In this document: one piece after another, positions 9,294-17,289 of the stretch
How the letters are laid out: each line of letters starts with the position of its first letter
Numbering within the stretch: the first letter of the stretch is position 1
The notes under the pieces: model-generated
What the model saw: only the letters and a program-made list of their open reading frames with translations
Database searches by the model: none
What the model was told of the DNA's origin: nothing
Translations under genes and position numbers: made by a program
NCBI GenBank assembly: GCA_963668605.1
Contig: OY764903.1
Coordinates: 7,192,001 to 7,256,000, forward strand
Direction of reading: 5' to 3'
Source: G963668605 sp963668605
Lineage (GTDB): Bacteria > Acidobacteriota > Terriglobia > Bryobacterales > Bryobacteraceae
Length of the DNA: 64,000 nucleotides

Positions 9294-9587
9294 TTACCGC
9301 GAACTCATGTAGGCCCAGACTCCGAAGAGCATCATCGCAACTGCCAGAACGATCTTGATGACTTGCTGGTAAACAGGCGGTTTGCACTTTGGACAGTGAT
9401 TCAGATTCGCGGGGATGGACGTTTTGCATTTCTCGCAGTACTGACTGAACTTGCGCGAGCGCTGCGTCCATTCCTGGGAACTTGTAGATGAGGCGGGTTT
9501 GGAGGAAGCGCTACCGCACTTTCCGCAGTAGCTGTGCCCAGGTGGGATGCGGCGTCCACAACCTTGGCAGTAAGGCGATAAAGCCAT
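9294..9587 (-). CDS. Small double zinc-ribbon membrane protein
   Basis: 97 residues. Two zinc-ribbon knuckle pairs are visible: CQGCGRRIPPGHSYCGKCG near the N-terminus and CEKCKTSIPANLNHCPKC in the middle. A single C-terminal membrane helix (IVLAVAMMLFGVWAYM) follows. This makes a tail-anchored protein with two zinc-binding heads in the cytoplasm. No enzymatic motif is present and no specific family is recognised. It lies alone between the esterase and tpx genes on the same strand. The clean Cys-x2-Cys spacing makes it a real gene rather than a chance frame. Confidence 0.68.
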   Translation of the reverse strand: MALSPYCQGCGRRIPPGHSYCGKCGSASSKPASSTSSQEWTQRSRKFSQYCEKCKTSIPANLNHCPKCKPPVYQQVIKIVLAVAMMLFGVWAYMSSR

Positions 9588-9682
9588 TCTAAAATATCCA
9601 ACAGTCGATCCTGGACCATTCTATCTGAAACGCCGCTGAAAAGGGGAGGGGACCGGACGCGCCTGCGCCGGTCCCGATGAAA

Positions 9683-10195
9683 CTAATTTGCAAGCGACTT
9701 CGCGACGCTCAGGGCGGCGTCGTAATTTGGGTGGTCGCCCACTTCCTTGACGTACTCTGCGTGGCGCACGACGCCGTCTTTGTCGAGCACGAAGATCGCA
9801 CGGCTCTCGATGCGCAGTTCCTTGATCAGCGTGCCATAGTGCTCGCCGAAAGAGCCGCTCTTGTGGTCGGAGACCATCTTGATATGATCGACGCCGAAGG
9901 CGCCGCACCAGCGCTTCTGCGCAAAGGGCAGATCCATGCTGATCGTGTAGATTTCGATGTTTTTGAGCTTCACGGCCTCGTCGTTGAAGCGTTTGGTCTG
10001 CATGTCGCAAACCGGCGTGTCGAGCGATGGCACGACACTGAAGATGCGTACCTTGCCGGCCGTTTTCGCTAGATTCACGGGCTGCATTCCCGTATCCACC
10101 ACTTCAAAATCGGGCGCCTTATCGCCAGCCTTTAGTTCCGGTCCGATCAGCGTGAAAGGATTGCCCTTGAGTGTTGTTGCTGCTGCTCTTTCCAT
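9683..10195 (-). CDS. tpx: Thiol peroxidase (Tpx, atypical 2-Cys peroxiredoxin)
   Basis: 170 residues from the ATG at 10195. This start is chosen because AGGAGG sits 6 bases upstream on this strand; a longer frame to 10219 exists but lacks such a site. The Tpx signature is intact: PSLDTPVC with the peroxidatic cysteine at residue 63 and the resolving cysteine at residue 97 (KRWCGAFG). Tpx reduces hydrogen peroxide and alkyl hydroperoxides in the cytoplasm with thioredoxin as electron donor. It lies downstream of the YyaL-type gene on the same strand, with a gap of about 93 bases. Both belong to redox-related folds but need not share a transcript. Confidence 0.95.
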   Translation of the reverse strand: MERAAATTLKGNPFTLIGPELKAGDKAPDFEVVDTGMQPVNLAKTAGKVRIFSVVPSLDTPVCDMQTKRFNDEAVKLKNIEIYTISMDLPFAQKRWCGAFGVDHIKMVSDHKSGSFGEHYGTLIKELRIESRAIFVLDKDGVVRHAEYVKEVGDHPNYDAALSVAKSLAN

Positions 10196-10288
10196 TGTTC
10201 CTCCTGTGAAAATTTCCATCCGTCGTTCGTTTACGTCCGGAAGCTCGACCAGTGCCTCCCCTCGGCTCCGGCGTGATTACATGCTTGT

Positions 10289-12391
10289 CTATTCTAGCAA
10301 TTTGGCAAGCTGGTCTACGTCCGTCACCGGCAGTTTGCAGGCATAGTTCTCACACACATATGCCGTCGGCTTGCCGTCGATGGGGCTCATCGTTTTCACC
10401 ATCGGCAGCGATTCCGCCAAACGTGCCTGTACCGCGGGACTGTCGATCAGGAACGTGACCGTAGTGGGGGCGAAGCGCGTATGCAGCAGCCGCACCATCT
10501 CGCGCGTCCCGTCTGCATCGCGCCCGCCCGCAATCACCACATGGAGTGGCTCGGAGCGGCTGTAGAGCAGGGCCGCGAGCATCAGTGGCACGCTCACTCC
10601 TGCGCTGTCGAGGCGCGGACCGAAGGCTCGCAGTGTCTTTTCCGCCGCGTCGCGAAACGCCGTACGGCCGGTCATCTGCCCCAGGCGCAGAAGCACCAGA
10701 GCGGCTACGGAATTGCCCGAGGGCTCGGCGCCGTCGTAGTCGTCCTTCAGCCGGACAACGAGGCTCGCATCCCCGGCCGCCGTGCTGAAAAACGCTCCGT
10801 GCTCGCGATCCTCGAAGCGTGCGAGGATCTGGTCCGCGAGCGCGGCCGCAATGTCCAGGTAGCGCAGCTCGAAGGTGGTTTCATACAGATCGAGCAGCGC
10901 CTGCGTGAAGAAGGCGTAGTCGTCCAGAAAGCCTGGTATTGCGGCGTCGCCAGCGCGAAAGCGCCGCAGCAGCGTACCGCTTGCGGGATCATACATCCGG
11001 CCGATGAGAAATTCCGCCGCGGCGCGCGCGGCTTCGAGATAGCGCGTCTCGCCCAATGCCTGCGCGCCTTTGGCGAACGCGGAGATCATCAGCGCATTCC
11101 AGCTTGTCAGGATCTTGTCGTCGAAATGCGGACGTACACGCCGCCCGCGCGCGGCCAGCAGCGTGGCACGCGCCTGTTCGAGCCCGGCCGTGTCACCGGC
11201 GCGATAGAGAATGTTCTTTCCCGTGAACTCGCCTTGCGGATCGCTATCGACATTGCCGTCGGGCCGCAGGCCATAGGCCGCGGCGAAGCGTCGCGTTTCC
11301 TCAGCTCCGAGCAGACTTTCCACCTCGTCCCAGCTCCACACGTAAAATGCGCCTTCGCCTTTCTCGTGCGGGTGGGCCGCGTCGATCACACTGTCCGCAT
11401 CCTCGGCCGAGTAGAAGCCGCCCTCGGGATGGCGCATGTCGCGCAAGACGTACTCGAAGATCTCACGCGCCGTCGCAGCATGACGCTCCTGCTTCGTGAT
11501 CTGAAAGGCTTCCAGGTAGGATGCCGCCAACTGTGCCTGGTCGTAAAGCATTTTTTCGAAGTGCGAAACGAACCAGCGTTCATCGACCGAGTAGCGATGG
11601 AATCCGCCGCCGAGCTGATCGTTCAGCCCGCCCTGCGCCATGGCGTCGAGCGTCGCCACCACCATATCGAGCGCCTCTTCATTGCCTGTTTCTGCGTGGT
11701 AGCGCAGCAGAAAATTGTGCAGCACTGGACGCGGAAATTTTGGCGCGTTGCCGAAGCCCGCGAATTTCGCATCGTACATGCGCCGACAGGCGTAATAGCA
11801 CGACTCCAGCGCTTTCCCGTCCGCGTCGATCGCGCCGCCTCTTACTTCGGCGTGCCGCTCGAGTTGCTCGATCACTTCGGCGCTCGATTGCAGAATTTTT
11901 TCGCGGTCCGTACTCCAGGCGTTGGCGATATACTCCAGCACCGTCTTGAAACCAAGCCTGCCGTAGCGGCTATCGGGCGGGAAATATGTGCCGCCGAAGA
12001 ACGGTTTCAAGTCCGGCGTCAGCCAGACCGACATGGGCCATCCACCGCTGCCGGTCGTGGCTTGCACGAAGAGCATGTAGATGCGGTCGATGTCCGGCCG
12101 CTCCTCGCGATCCACCTTGATGGAGACGAAGTGCCGGTTGAGCGTCTCCGCCACGTCTTCGGATTCGAACGATTCGCGCTCCATCACGTGGCACCAGTGA
12201 CATGTGGAATAGCCGATCGATAGAAAGATGGGCTTATCTTCGGTGCGGGCCTTGGCAAACGCCTCCTCGTTCCAAGCGTGCCAGTCCACCGGATTATGCG
12301 CGTGTTGCAGAAGGTACGGGCTCTTCTCGTGGAGCAGGCGATTGGAGTGTATAGATTGTGGATTCCCAGATACAGTGGAGCGGTTCTTCAA
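10289..12391 (-). CDS. YyaL/spermatogenesis-associated protein 20-like thioredoxin-domain protein (DUF255)
   Basis: 700 residues, the normal length for the family. The N-terminal thioredoxin-like domain opens with NRLLHEKSPYLLQHAHNPVDW and has the diagnostic CHWCHVMERESFE motif. The C-terminal 450 residues form an (alpha/alpha)6 barrel like N-acylglucosamine 2-epimerases, with segments such as FHRYSVDERWFVSHFEKMLYDQAQ. Its physiological role is unsettled. The only start codon compatible with the conserved N-terminus is TTG at 12391, giving about 17 extra residues; no ATG or GTG lies between it and the conserved region. It starts 19 bases from the divergent M20 peptidase start, so the promoters must overlap or lie inside the genes. 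Confidence 0.88.
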   Translation of the reverse strand: MKNRSTVSGNPQSIHSNRLLHEKSPYLLQHAHNPVDWHAWNEEAFAKARTEDKPIFLSIGYSTCHWCHVMERESFESEDVAETLNRHFVSIKVDREERPDIDRIYMLFVQATTGSGGWPMSVWLTPDLKPFFGGTYFPPDSRYGRLGFKTVLEYIANAWSTDREKILQSSAEVIEQLERHAEVRGGAIDADGKALESCYYACRRMYDAKFAGFGNAPKFPRPVLHNFLLRYHAETGNEEALDMVVATLDAMAQGGLNDQLGGGFHRYSVDERWFVSHFEKMLYDQAQLAASYLEAFQITKQERHAATAREIFEYVLRDMRHPEGGFYSAEDADSVIDAAHPHEKGEGAFYVWSWDEVESLLGAEETRRFAAAYGLRPDGNVDSDPQGEFTGKNILYRAGDTAGLEQARATLLAARGRRVRPHFDDKILTSWNALMISAFAKGAQALGETRYLEAARAAAEFLIGRMYDPASGTLLRRFRAGDAAIPGFLDDYAFFTQALLDLYETTFELRYLDIAAALADQILARFEDREHGAFFSTAAGDASLVVRLKDDYDGAEPSGNSVAALVLLRLGQMTGRTAFRDAAEKTLRAFGPRLDSAGVSVPLMLAALLYSRSEPLHVVIAGGRDADGTREMVRLLHTRFAPTTVTFLIDSPAVQARLAESLPMVKTMSPIDGKPTAYVCENYACKLPVTDVDQLAKLLE

Positions 12392-12410
12392 TTTTAGCTT
12401 TAATAGGGGT

Positions 12411-13766
12411 GTGACCTACTTTGAACAGAATCGCGAACGATATCTGCGGGAACTGATCGAGTTTCTGCGGATTCCCAGCATCAGCACCGCGCCCGAACAC
12501 CAACCGGACATCAGGCGCGCCGCCGAATTCGCGGCCAACAACATGAAGGCCGCCGGTGTTCAGAATGTCGAACTCATCGAGGGTGAGGGCAATCCTCTGG
12601 TCTATGGGGAATGGCTGGGCGCGCCGGGCAAGCCGACGCTGCTGCTCTATGGACACTACGACGTCCAGCCGCCCGATCCGCTCGATGAGTGGATCTCGCC
12701 GCCGTTCGAGCCCGAAGTGCGCGGTGACGACATCTTCGCGCGCGGCGCGTGCGACGACAAGGGCCAGACGCTGATCCTGCTGAAAGCCGTCGAATACTTC
12801 CTGCAAACCAAGGGCCGGCTTCCGATCAACATCAAGTTCCTGCTTGAAGGCGAGGAGGAGGTGGGCGGCGAGCACATCGAAGGCTACGTCGCATCGAAGC
12901 CCGCGAGGATCCAGGCCGACGCCGCCGTGATCTGCGACACCGAAATGTTCGCGCCGGACTTGCCGACGTTGTGCGTGGGCCTGCGCGGCCTGGTCTATGG
13001 CGAACTCATCGTGCAAGGCGCCAACCACGACCTGCACTCGGGCGTCTATGGCGGCGCCGCGCCTAACCCGATCATGGCCATCGCCGAGATTCTGTGCGCT
13101 CTGAAGGATCGCGACGGGCGTTTTCATATTCCGGGCTTCACGGACAAGGTGCGCACGCCGAGCGATACGGAGTTGAATGCCTGGCGGCGGTTGCCCTTCG
13201 ATGTGGAGGAGTACAAGAGCAAAGAGGTTGGCGTCTCGGCGTTGACCGGCGAACCGGAGTTCTCGCTCTTCGAGCGCGTCTGGGCGCGCCCGACTCTCGA
13301 GGTGCATGGCATACGCGGAGGCTTCACGGGCGAAGGCGCAAAGACGGTGATTCCGGCCCGCGCGCTTGCCAAAGTCTCGATGCGTCTTGTCGCCGATCAG
13401 GACCCGGCGGAAGCTCTGACTCAGTTCTCAGCTGCGGTGCAGGCGGTCTGCCCGCGCGGCGTCACTGCGGAGTTCAAGCTGATCAGCGCGGCTGCTCCTT
13501 CCCTGGTCGATCCCGAGAATCCGTTTGTCAAAGTGGCGGCCGATGCGATGACGGAATGCTTCGGTACGGAGACGGTCTATATTCGTTCCGGCGGCTCGAT
13601 TCCGATCGCCGGTCTGTTCAACCAGCACCTCGGCATTCCGAGCGTCCTGATGGGTTTCGGCTTGCCCGACGACAACCTGCACGCGCCCAACGAGAAGTTT
13701 CACCTGCCAAATCTTTATCGCGGGATTGAAGCAGTGGCGAAGTACTTCGACGCGCTCGGGAAATAG
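12411..13766 (+). CDS. M20 family dipeptidase
   Basis: 451 residues from GTG at 12411. The metallopeptidase core is clear: the first metal-binding motif LLYGHYDVQPPDPLDEW, then GACDDKGQ, then EGEEEVGG with the catalytic and metal-binding glutamates. Motif spacing and NHDLHSGVYGGAAPNP place it in the dipeptidase/CNDP-like M20 group, which hydrolyses dipeptides with two zinc or manganese ions in the cytoplasm. A longer frame begins at 12228 but would run through the opposing gene, so the GTG near the conserved YFEQNRERYLREL was chosen; its ribosome site (AGGGG) is very close. The stop directly abuts the stop of the convergent flavin reductase gene. Confidence 0.9.
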   Translation: MTYFEQNRERYLRELIEFLRIPSISTAPEHQPDIRRAAEFAANNMKAAGVQNVELIEGEGNPLVYGEWLGAPGKPTLLLYGHYDVQPPDPLDEWISPPFEPEVRGDDIFARGACDDKGQTLILLKAVEYFLQTKGRLPINIKFLLEGEEEVGGEHIEGYVASKPARIQADAAVICDTEMFAPDLPTLCVGLRGLVYGELIVQGANHDLHSGVYGGAAPNPIMAIAEILCALKDRDGRFHIPGFTDKVRTPSDTELNAWRRLPFDVEEYKSKEVGVSALTGEPEFSLFERVWARPTLEVHGIRGGFTGEGAKTVIPARALAKVSMRLVADQDPAEALTQFSAAVQAVCPRGVTAEFKLISAAAPSLVDPENPFVKVAADAMTECFGTETVYIRSGGSIPIAGLFNQHLGIPSVLMGFGLPDDNLHAPNEKFHLPNLYRGIEAVAKYFDALGK

Positions 13767-14249
13767 TCAGCCCAGGGTCCGGTACTTGCTGTCGAAATAG
13801 ATTAGCGGGCGCCCTTCCGCGCGCTCGATATGGAGCACCTCGCCGATGGCGACGATGTGGTCGCCCGCTTCTATGATCTTGGTGACTGCGCATTCGAACG
13901 ACGCGAGCGCACCGCGAATCAGCGGCACTCCGCTTGCACCCGTGACCCAGGCCACGCCTTCGAAGCGATCTTCACCTTTTTGCGCGAAGCGGTTCGAGAG
14001 ATCCTTCTGCGCTTCGCTCAAGACGTTGACGCCAAAGTGCTTTCCTGTGCGGAACAACGGCATCAGGGCGGCGCGCAGATCGATGCACACCAGTATCAGC
14101 GGCGGCGCAAGCGAAACCGAGGAGAAGGAATTTACGGTCATTCCATGCGGTGAGCCGTCGTCGCCGCACACCGTCGTGATCGTGATTCCGGTGGCGTATT
14201 TTGCGCAGACATGACGGAAGTCGGCGGCGTCGAAGCTGGAGGGTATCAT
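13767..14249 (-). CDS. Flavin reductase family protein (FMN-binding split barrel)
   Basis: 160 residues. The sequence follows the flavin reductase domain: an N-terminal FRHVCAKYATGITITT, GMTVNSFSSVSLAPPLILVCI (the core FMN-binding segment), FGVNVLS, and a late HIVAIGEV.H strand. These enzymes reduce free FMN or FAD with NAD(P)H, often as partners of two-component monooxygenases. No monooxygenase gene lies nearby, so the partner is unknown. It is divergent from the HU/IHF gene, and the start is 10 bases from that gene's -35 box. Its stop touches the M20 stop. Confidence 0.86.
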   Translation of the reverse strand: MIPSSFDAADFRHVCAKYATGITITTVCGDDGSPHGMTVNSFSSVSLAPPLILVCIDLRAALMPLFRTGKHFGVNVLSEAQKDLSNRFAQKGEDRFEGVAWVTGASGVPLIRGALASFECAVTKIIEAGDHIVAIGEVLHIERAEGRPLIYFDSKYRTLG

Positions 14250-14259
14250 CTGGGCGCTC

Positions 14260-14289
14260 TTGACAAGCTCTTAACTTCAATCCTATCAT
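14260..14289 (+). promoter_or_regulatory. Sigma-70-type promoter of the HU/IHF gene
   Basis: TTGACA (14260-14265) and TATCAT (14284-14289) are separated by 18 bases, close to the housekeeping consensus. Transcription would begin near 14296, giving an untranslated leader of about 57 bases before the TTG start at 14353. This is one of the best-defined promoters in the window. Confidence 0.7.
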
Positions 14290-14340
14290 GAGGTTTGCTC
14301 AACCTGCCGGGAGTGGCGTCCCAATGCCGATGCGAATGCC

Positions 14341-14355
14341 AAGGAGGGTGTTTTG
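14341..14355 (+). promoter_or_regulatory. Strong ribosome binding site fixing a TTG start
   Basis: AAGGAGG at 14341-14347 is followed after 5 bases by TTG (14353-14355). No ATG or GTG lies at a suitable distance, and the encoded protein starts with the HU-family segment IKLDIINEVV, so TTG is the start. Confidence 0.75.
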
Positions 14356-14622
14356 ATTAAGTTGGATATCATCAACGAAGTCGTCAATCGAACTGGGATC
14401 ACCAAGACCAAAGCCGAAATGGCCGTGGAGACCGTGTTCGAAAGCATGAAACGAGCACTCGGCCAGGGCGAGCGAATCGAACTGCGCGGCTTTGGCATCT
14501 TCAATGTGCGCCCGCGCAAGACCGGCATCGGCCGCAATCCGCGGACCGGAGCGGAGGTCGCCATCCCGCCCGGAAAAGCGGTGCGCTTCAAACCCGGTAA
14601 AGAGTTGCAGTCGCTGCAATAG
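14353..14622 (+). CDS. HU/IHF family DNA-bending protein
   Basis: 89 residues, the normal length. The family layout is complete: an N-terminal helical dimerisation part (IKLDIINEVVNRTGITKTKAE), GERIELRGFGIFNVRPRKTG, and the DNA-contacting arm with GRNPRTGAEVAIPPGKAVRFKPGKEL. The RNPRTG motif carries the intercalating proline. The arm sequence is closer to IHF than to classical HU, but a single gene with no IHF partner in view cannot be assigned. It binds and bends DNA in the nucleoid. It has its own promoter and a TTG start with a strong ribosome site, and it ends 9 bases before the M50 protease gene, with which it may be cotranscribed. Confidence 0.93.
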   Translation: MIKLDIINEVVNRTGITKTKAEMAVETVFESMKRALGQGERIELRGFGIFNVRPRKTGIGRNPRTGAEVAIPPGKAVRFKPGKELQSLQ

Positions 14623-14631
14623 CCGCTCACT

Positions 14632-15615
14632 GTGTCATCGCAAGAATATCCGTTGGACTCGTTCCCTCCGGGTCCCGGCGATGGCGGTGGCTTCCCGGTC
14701 GAGTTTGACCTTTCCAGCCGTCGCAAGCCTCGCTACTGGCTGAACGCGCTGCTTTTCCTTGTCACGCTCTATTCCACGACACTGATTGGCGCGCGGCTGT
14801 TCCACAACTTCCAGGCCAACCGCCCCGCGTTCGATATCGAGGGCGACTTTGCCGCCATGTGGGGCTTGATCCTGAATCCTGCGCTGCTTGCCGACGGGTT
14901 GCCTTTTTCGATCACGCTGCTAACGATTCTGCTGGCGCATGAGTTGGGCCACTATCTCGCATGCAAGTATTACCGCGTGGATGCGAGCCTGCCGTATTTT
15001 CTGCCGGCGCCGACCGTGATCGGTACGTTTGGCGCATTCATCCGGATCTATTCGCCGATCTATTCGAAGCGCGTGCTCTTCGATGTGGGCGTGGCCGGAC
15101 CGATTGCGGGCTTCGTCTTTCTGATACCCGCGCTTGGCTTCGGGATGGCTTGGTCGAAGGTGATTCCGGGCATTGCGGAACGGGGCGATCTGGTGTTGGG
15201 TTCACCGCTGATTATGAAATTGGCGGAGTGGCTGGTCTTTCCGGGTGTCTCCTCCGCGGACATCTACCTGCATCCGGTGGCGTGCGCGGCGTGGGTCGGT
15301 GTGATGGCGACCGCGCTCAACCTGCTGCCCATCGGGCAATCGGACGGCGGCCATATTCTGTACTCGTTCTTTGGCGCCAGGCATCGCTTGATCTCGCGCC
15401 TGCTGGTGGCCGGGTTAGTGCCGCTGGGCGTATTTTATTGGTATGGCTGGCTGTTGTGGGCCGTATTTTTCGCGTTTTTCGGAATGCGCCATCCGCCGAC
15501 CATCTACGATGACACACGCCTCGGCCGCGGCCGCAGGATGCTCGCCTGGGGAGCCGTGGTGATATTGGTTTTGACGTTTGCGATTGCACCAATCCGGTCC
15601 GGCGGCGGAGCCTAG
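14632..15615 (+). CDS. Site-2 protease family (M50) membrane metallopeptidase
   Basis: 327 residues with a GTG start 9 bases after the HU/IHF stop. Six or so hydrophobic segments are visible. The zinc-binding HELGH motif lies in TILLAHELGHYLACKYY, and the second catalytic motif is NLLPIGQSDGGHI, in place of the usual N.LP...LDGG. Members cleave substrates within the membrane. The closest well-known relatives include plant EGY-type and cyanobacterial proteases with the same 'YFLPAP..IGTFGAFI' segment, also present here (PYFLPAPTVIGTFGAFIRI). No PDZ or CBS domain is seen. It is the first gene of a plus-strand envelope cluster. Confidence 0.85.
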   Translation: MSSQEYPLDSFPPGPGDGGGFPVEFDLSSRRKPRYWLNALLFLVTLYSTTLIGARLFHNFQANRPAFDIEGDFAAMWGLILNPALLADGLPFSITLLTILLAHELGHYLACKYYRVDASLPYFLPAPTVIGTFGAFIRIYSPIYSKRVLFDVGVAGPIAGFVFLIPALGFGMAWSKVIPGIAERGDLVLGSPLIMKLAEWLVFPGVSSADIYLHPVACAAWVGVMATALNLLPIGQSDGGHILYSFFGARHRLISRLLVAGLVPLGVFYWYGWLLWAVFFAFFGMRHPPTIYDDTRLGRGRRMLAWGAVVILVLTFAIAPIRSGGGA

Positions 15616-15631
15616 GGCCGGTCATGAATCC

Positions 15632-16369
15632 ATGAAGATTTCGGCAGCCATCATCGCCTTCAACGAGGAGCGCAACATAGCGCGCGCGATCGAAAGCCTG
15701 CGCTGCTGCGACGAGATCGTTGTAGTCGATAACGGTTCGATCGACCGCACCGTGGAGATCGCGGAGAATCTCGGCGCGCGCGTCGTCTATGAGACGTGGC
15801 ATGGCTATGCCGCCCAGAAGAATTTGGCCGCGCAGCAGGCTACACACGATTGGATTCTTTCCATTGATGCCGACGAAACGCTCACTGAAGCGCTGGAGGC
15901 GGAGATCTGGCAGCTCAAGAAAACAGGCCCTGAGTTCGACGCCTACACCATGCCGCGCCTGGCGCAATACCTGGGCCGCTGGATTCTGCATTCGGGCTGG
16001 TATCCGGACCGCAAGGTGCGCCTGTTCCACCGTGAAAAAGCGAAGTGGGTCGGCGATTTCGTGCATGAGAGCGTGCACGTCGACGGCCGTATCGGACACT
16101 TCGAAGGCAACCTGCTGCACTTCACGTGCGACTCGCTGTCCGAACACCTCAAGACGATGGATAGCTACACCACGCTGGCGGCGCAGCAGATCGTTATGCA
16201 AAAGCGCCAGATCGGATATACGCAGTTGCTGTTCGATCCGATCTGGACCTTTTGGCAGACCTATCTGCTAAAACGCGGTTTCCTCGACGGCTTCGAAGGG
16301 CTGGCGATCGCCTACATGGCGGCGATGTACAACTTCTTGAAGTACGCCAAGGCGCGCAACATGAGCTGA
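15632..16369 (+). CDS. Glycosyltransferase family 2 (WaaE/KdtX-like)
   Basis: 245 residues. The GT-A start is typical (MKISAAIIAFNEERNIARAIESL; EIVVVDNGSIDRT), followed by the nucleotide-metal motif SIDADE. The later segment RKVRLFHREKAKWVGDFVHE with HF..LLH.T matches the lipopolysaccharide core GT2 subgroup (WaaE/KdtX-like beta-1,4-glucosyltransferases), so transfer of a sugar to the inner core of lipopolysaccharide is plausible. A C-terminal hydrophobic or amphipathic region (WQTYLLKRGFLDGFEGLAIAYMAAMYNFLKY) suggests membrane association. The ATG at 15632 was chosen because the longer frame to 15578 overlaps the M50 gene. It is followed after 14 bases by another glycosyltransferase gene. 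Confidence 0.85.
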   Translation: MKISAAIIAFNEERNIARAIESLRCCDEIVVVDNGSIDRTVEIAENLGARVVYETWHGYAAQKNLAAQQATHDWILSIDADETLTEALEAEIWQLKKTGPEFDAYTMPRLAQYLGRWILHSGWYPDRKVRLFHREKAKWVGDFVHESVHVDGRIGHFEGNLLHFTCDSLSEHLKTMDSYTTLAAQQIVMQKRQIGYTQLLFDPIWTFWQTYLLKRGFLDGFEGLAIAYMAAMYNFLKYAKARNMS

Positions 16370-16383
16370 GAGAGCGCCGCCGC

Positions 16384-17289
16384 ATGAGGATTCTTCACAT
16401 TGATAGCGGGAGAGAGATGCGCGGCGGCCAGTTTCAGGCGCTTGCTCTGATGCGTGGGCTTGCCGCGCGCGGCTGCGAACAGAAGCTCCTGGCACGCAGC
16501 GGTTCGCCGCTGCTGCAATGCGCCGCGGCGGAAGGCATTGAAGTAGCGCCGTTGTCGCTGGCGGCCGTGCGCTCCTGCTCGCGCACTGTGGATCTGACGC
16601 ATGCGCACGACGCGCATGCGCATACGCTGGCCGCGGTTCTGGCGTGCGGTCCGCTCGTCGTTTCGCGCCGAGTGGCGTTCCCGGTTCGCACTGGTCCGCT
16701 CTCGCGCTGGAAGTATGCGCGGGCCGATCGTTTCCTGGCCGTCTCGCAGTTTGTGCGCGCGGAACTGCTCAAAGCGGGCGTCGATCCGAACCGTATCGCC
16801 GTTGTTTACGATGGCGCCAGCGTACCGCAGCGGCAGAGTGCCGGTAACCGCATCCTCGCGCCAGCAACGGACGATCCGGCGAAAGGTTCCTCGCTGTTGC
16901 GCGAGGCCGCGAAATTGGCCGGCGTCGCGGTCGAATTTTCGAGCAACCTCGCGGCCGATCTGCCGGGCGCAGGCCTGTTCGTCTACCTCACGCGCTCCGA
17001 AGGCCTCGGCTCCGCGATCCTGTTCGCAATGGCGCATGGCGTTCCCGTGATTGCCAGCGAAGTGGGCGGCATTCCGGAAATTGTGCAGAACGGGTACACT
17101 GGCATGTTGGTACACAACGAGGCACGTCAGGTGGCCGCCGCAATCCGGCGCCTGCTGGCCGATCCCCAGCACTCTGCGCAGATGGCCGCCGAAGCGCGCC
17201 GCCGCATGCTGGAGCGATACACGCTGGATCACATGGTCGAGTCGACGCTGGCGGTCTATCGGAGCCTGGAAGCCGGGAGCGAGAGTTGA
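16384..17289 (+). CDS. Glycosyltransferase family 4/GT-B
   Basis: 301 residues. The N-terminus MRILHIDSGREMRGGQFQALALMRGL is a standard GT-B acceptor-domain start. The C-terminal half has the donor-site region YLTRSEGLGSAILFAMAHGVPVIASEVGGIPEIV, including the E-x7-E motif with glutamates in SEGLGS and GGIPE. It should transfer a sugar from a nucleotide donor to lipopolysaccharide or another envelope glycan, given the GT2 neighbour. It is shorter than the common 370-residue members, with a reduced linker in the middle. Its stop overlaps the next start in TGATG, so it is translationally coupled to the prepilin peptidase gene. Confidence 0.82.
   Translation: MRILHIDSGREMRGGQFQALALMRGLAARGCEQKLLARSGSPLLQCAAAEGIEVAPLSLAAVRSCSRTVDLTHAHDAHAHTLAAVLACGPLVVSRRVAFPVRTGPLSRWKYARADRFLAVSQFVRAELLKAGVDPNRIAVVYDGASVPQRQSAGNRILAPATDDPAKGSSLLREAAKLAGVAVEFSSNLAADLPGAGLFVYLTRSEGLGSAILFAMAHGVPVIASEVGGIPEIVQNGYTGMLVHNEARQVAAAIRRLLADPQHSAQMAAEARRRMLERYTLDHMVESTLAVYRSLEAGSES

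Noticed and set aside
10481..12223. 580-codon open frame on the plus strand
   Set aside because: It is the antisense shadow of the YyaL-type gene; the protein is low-complexity Arg/His-rich and has no recognisable motif.
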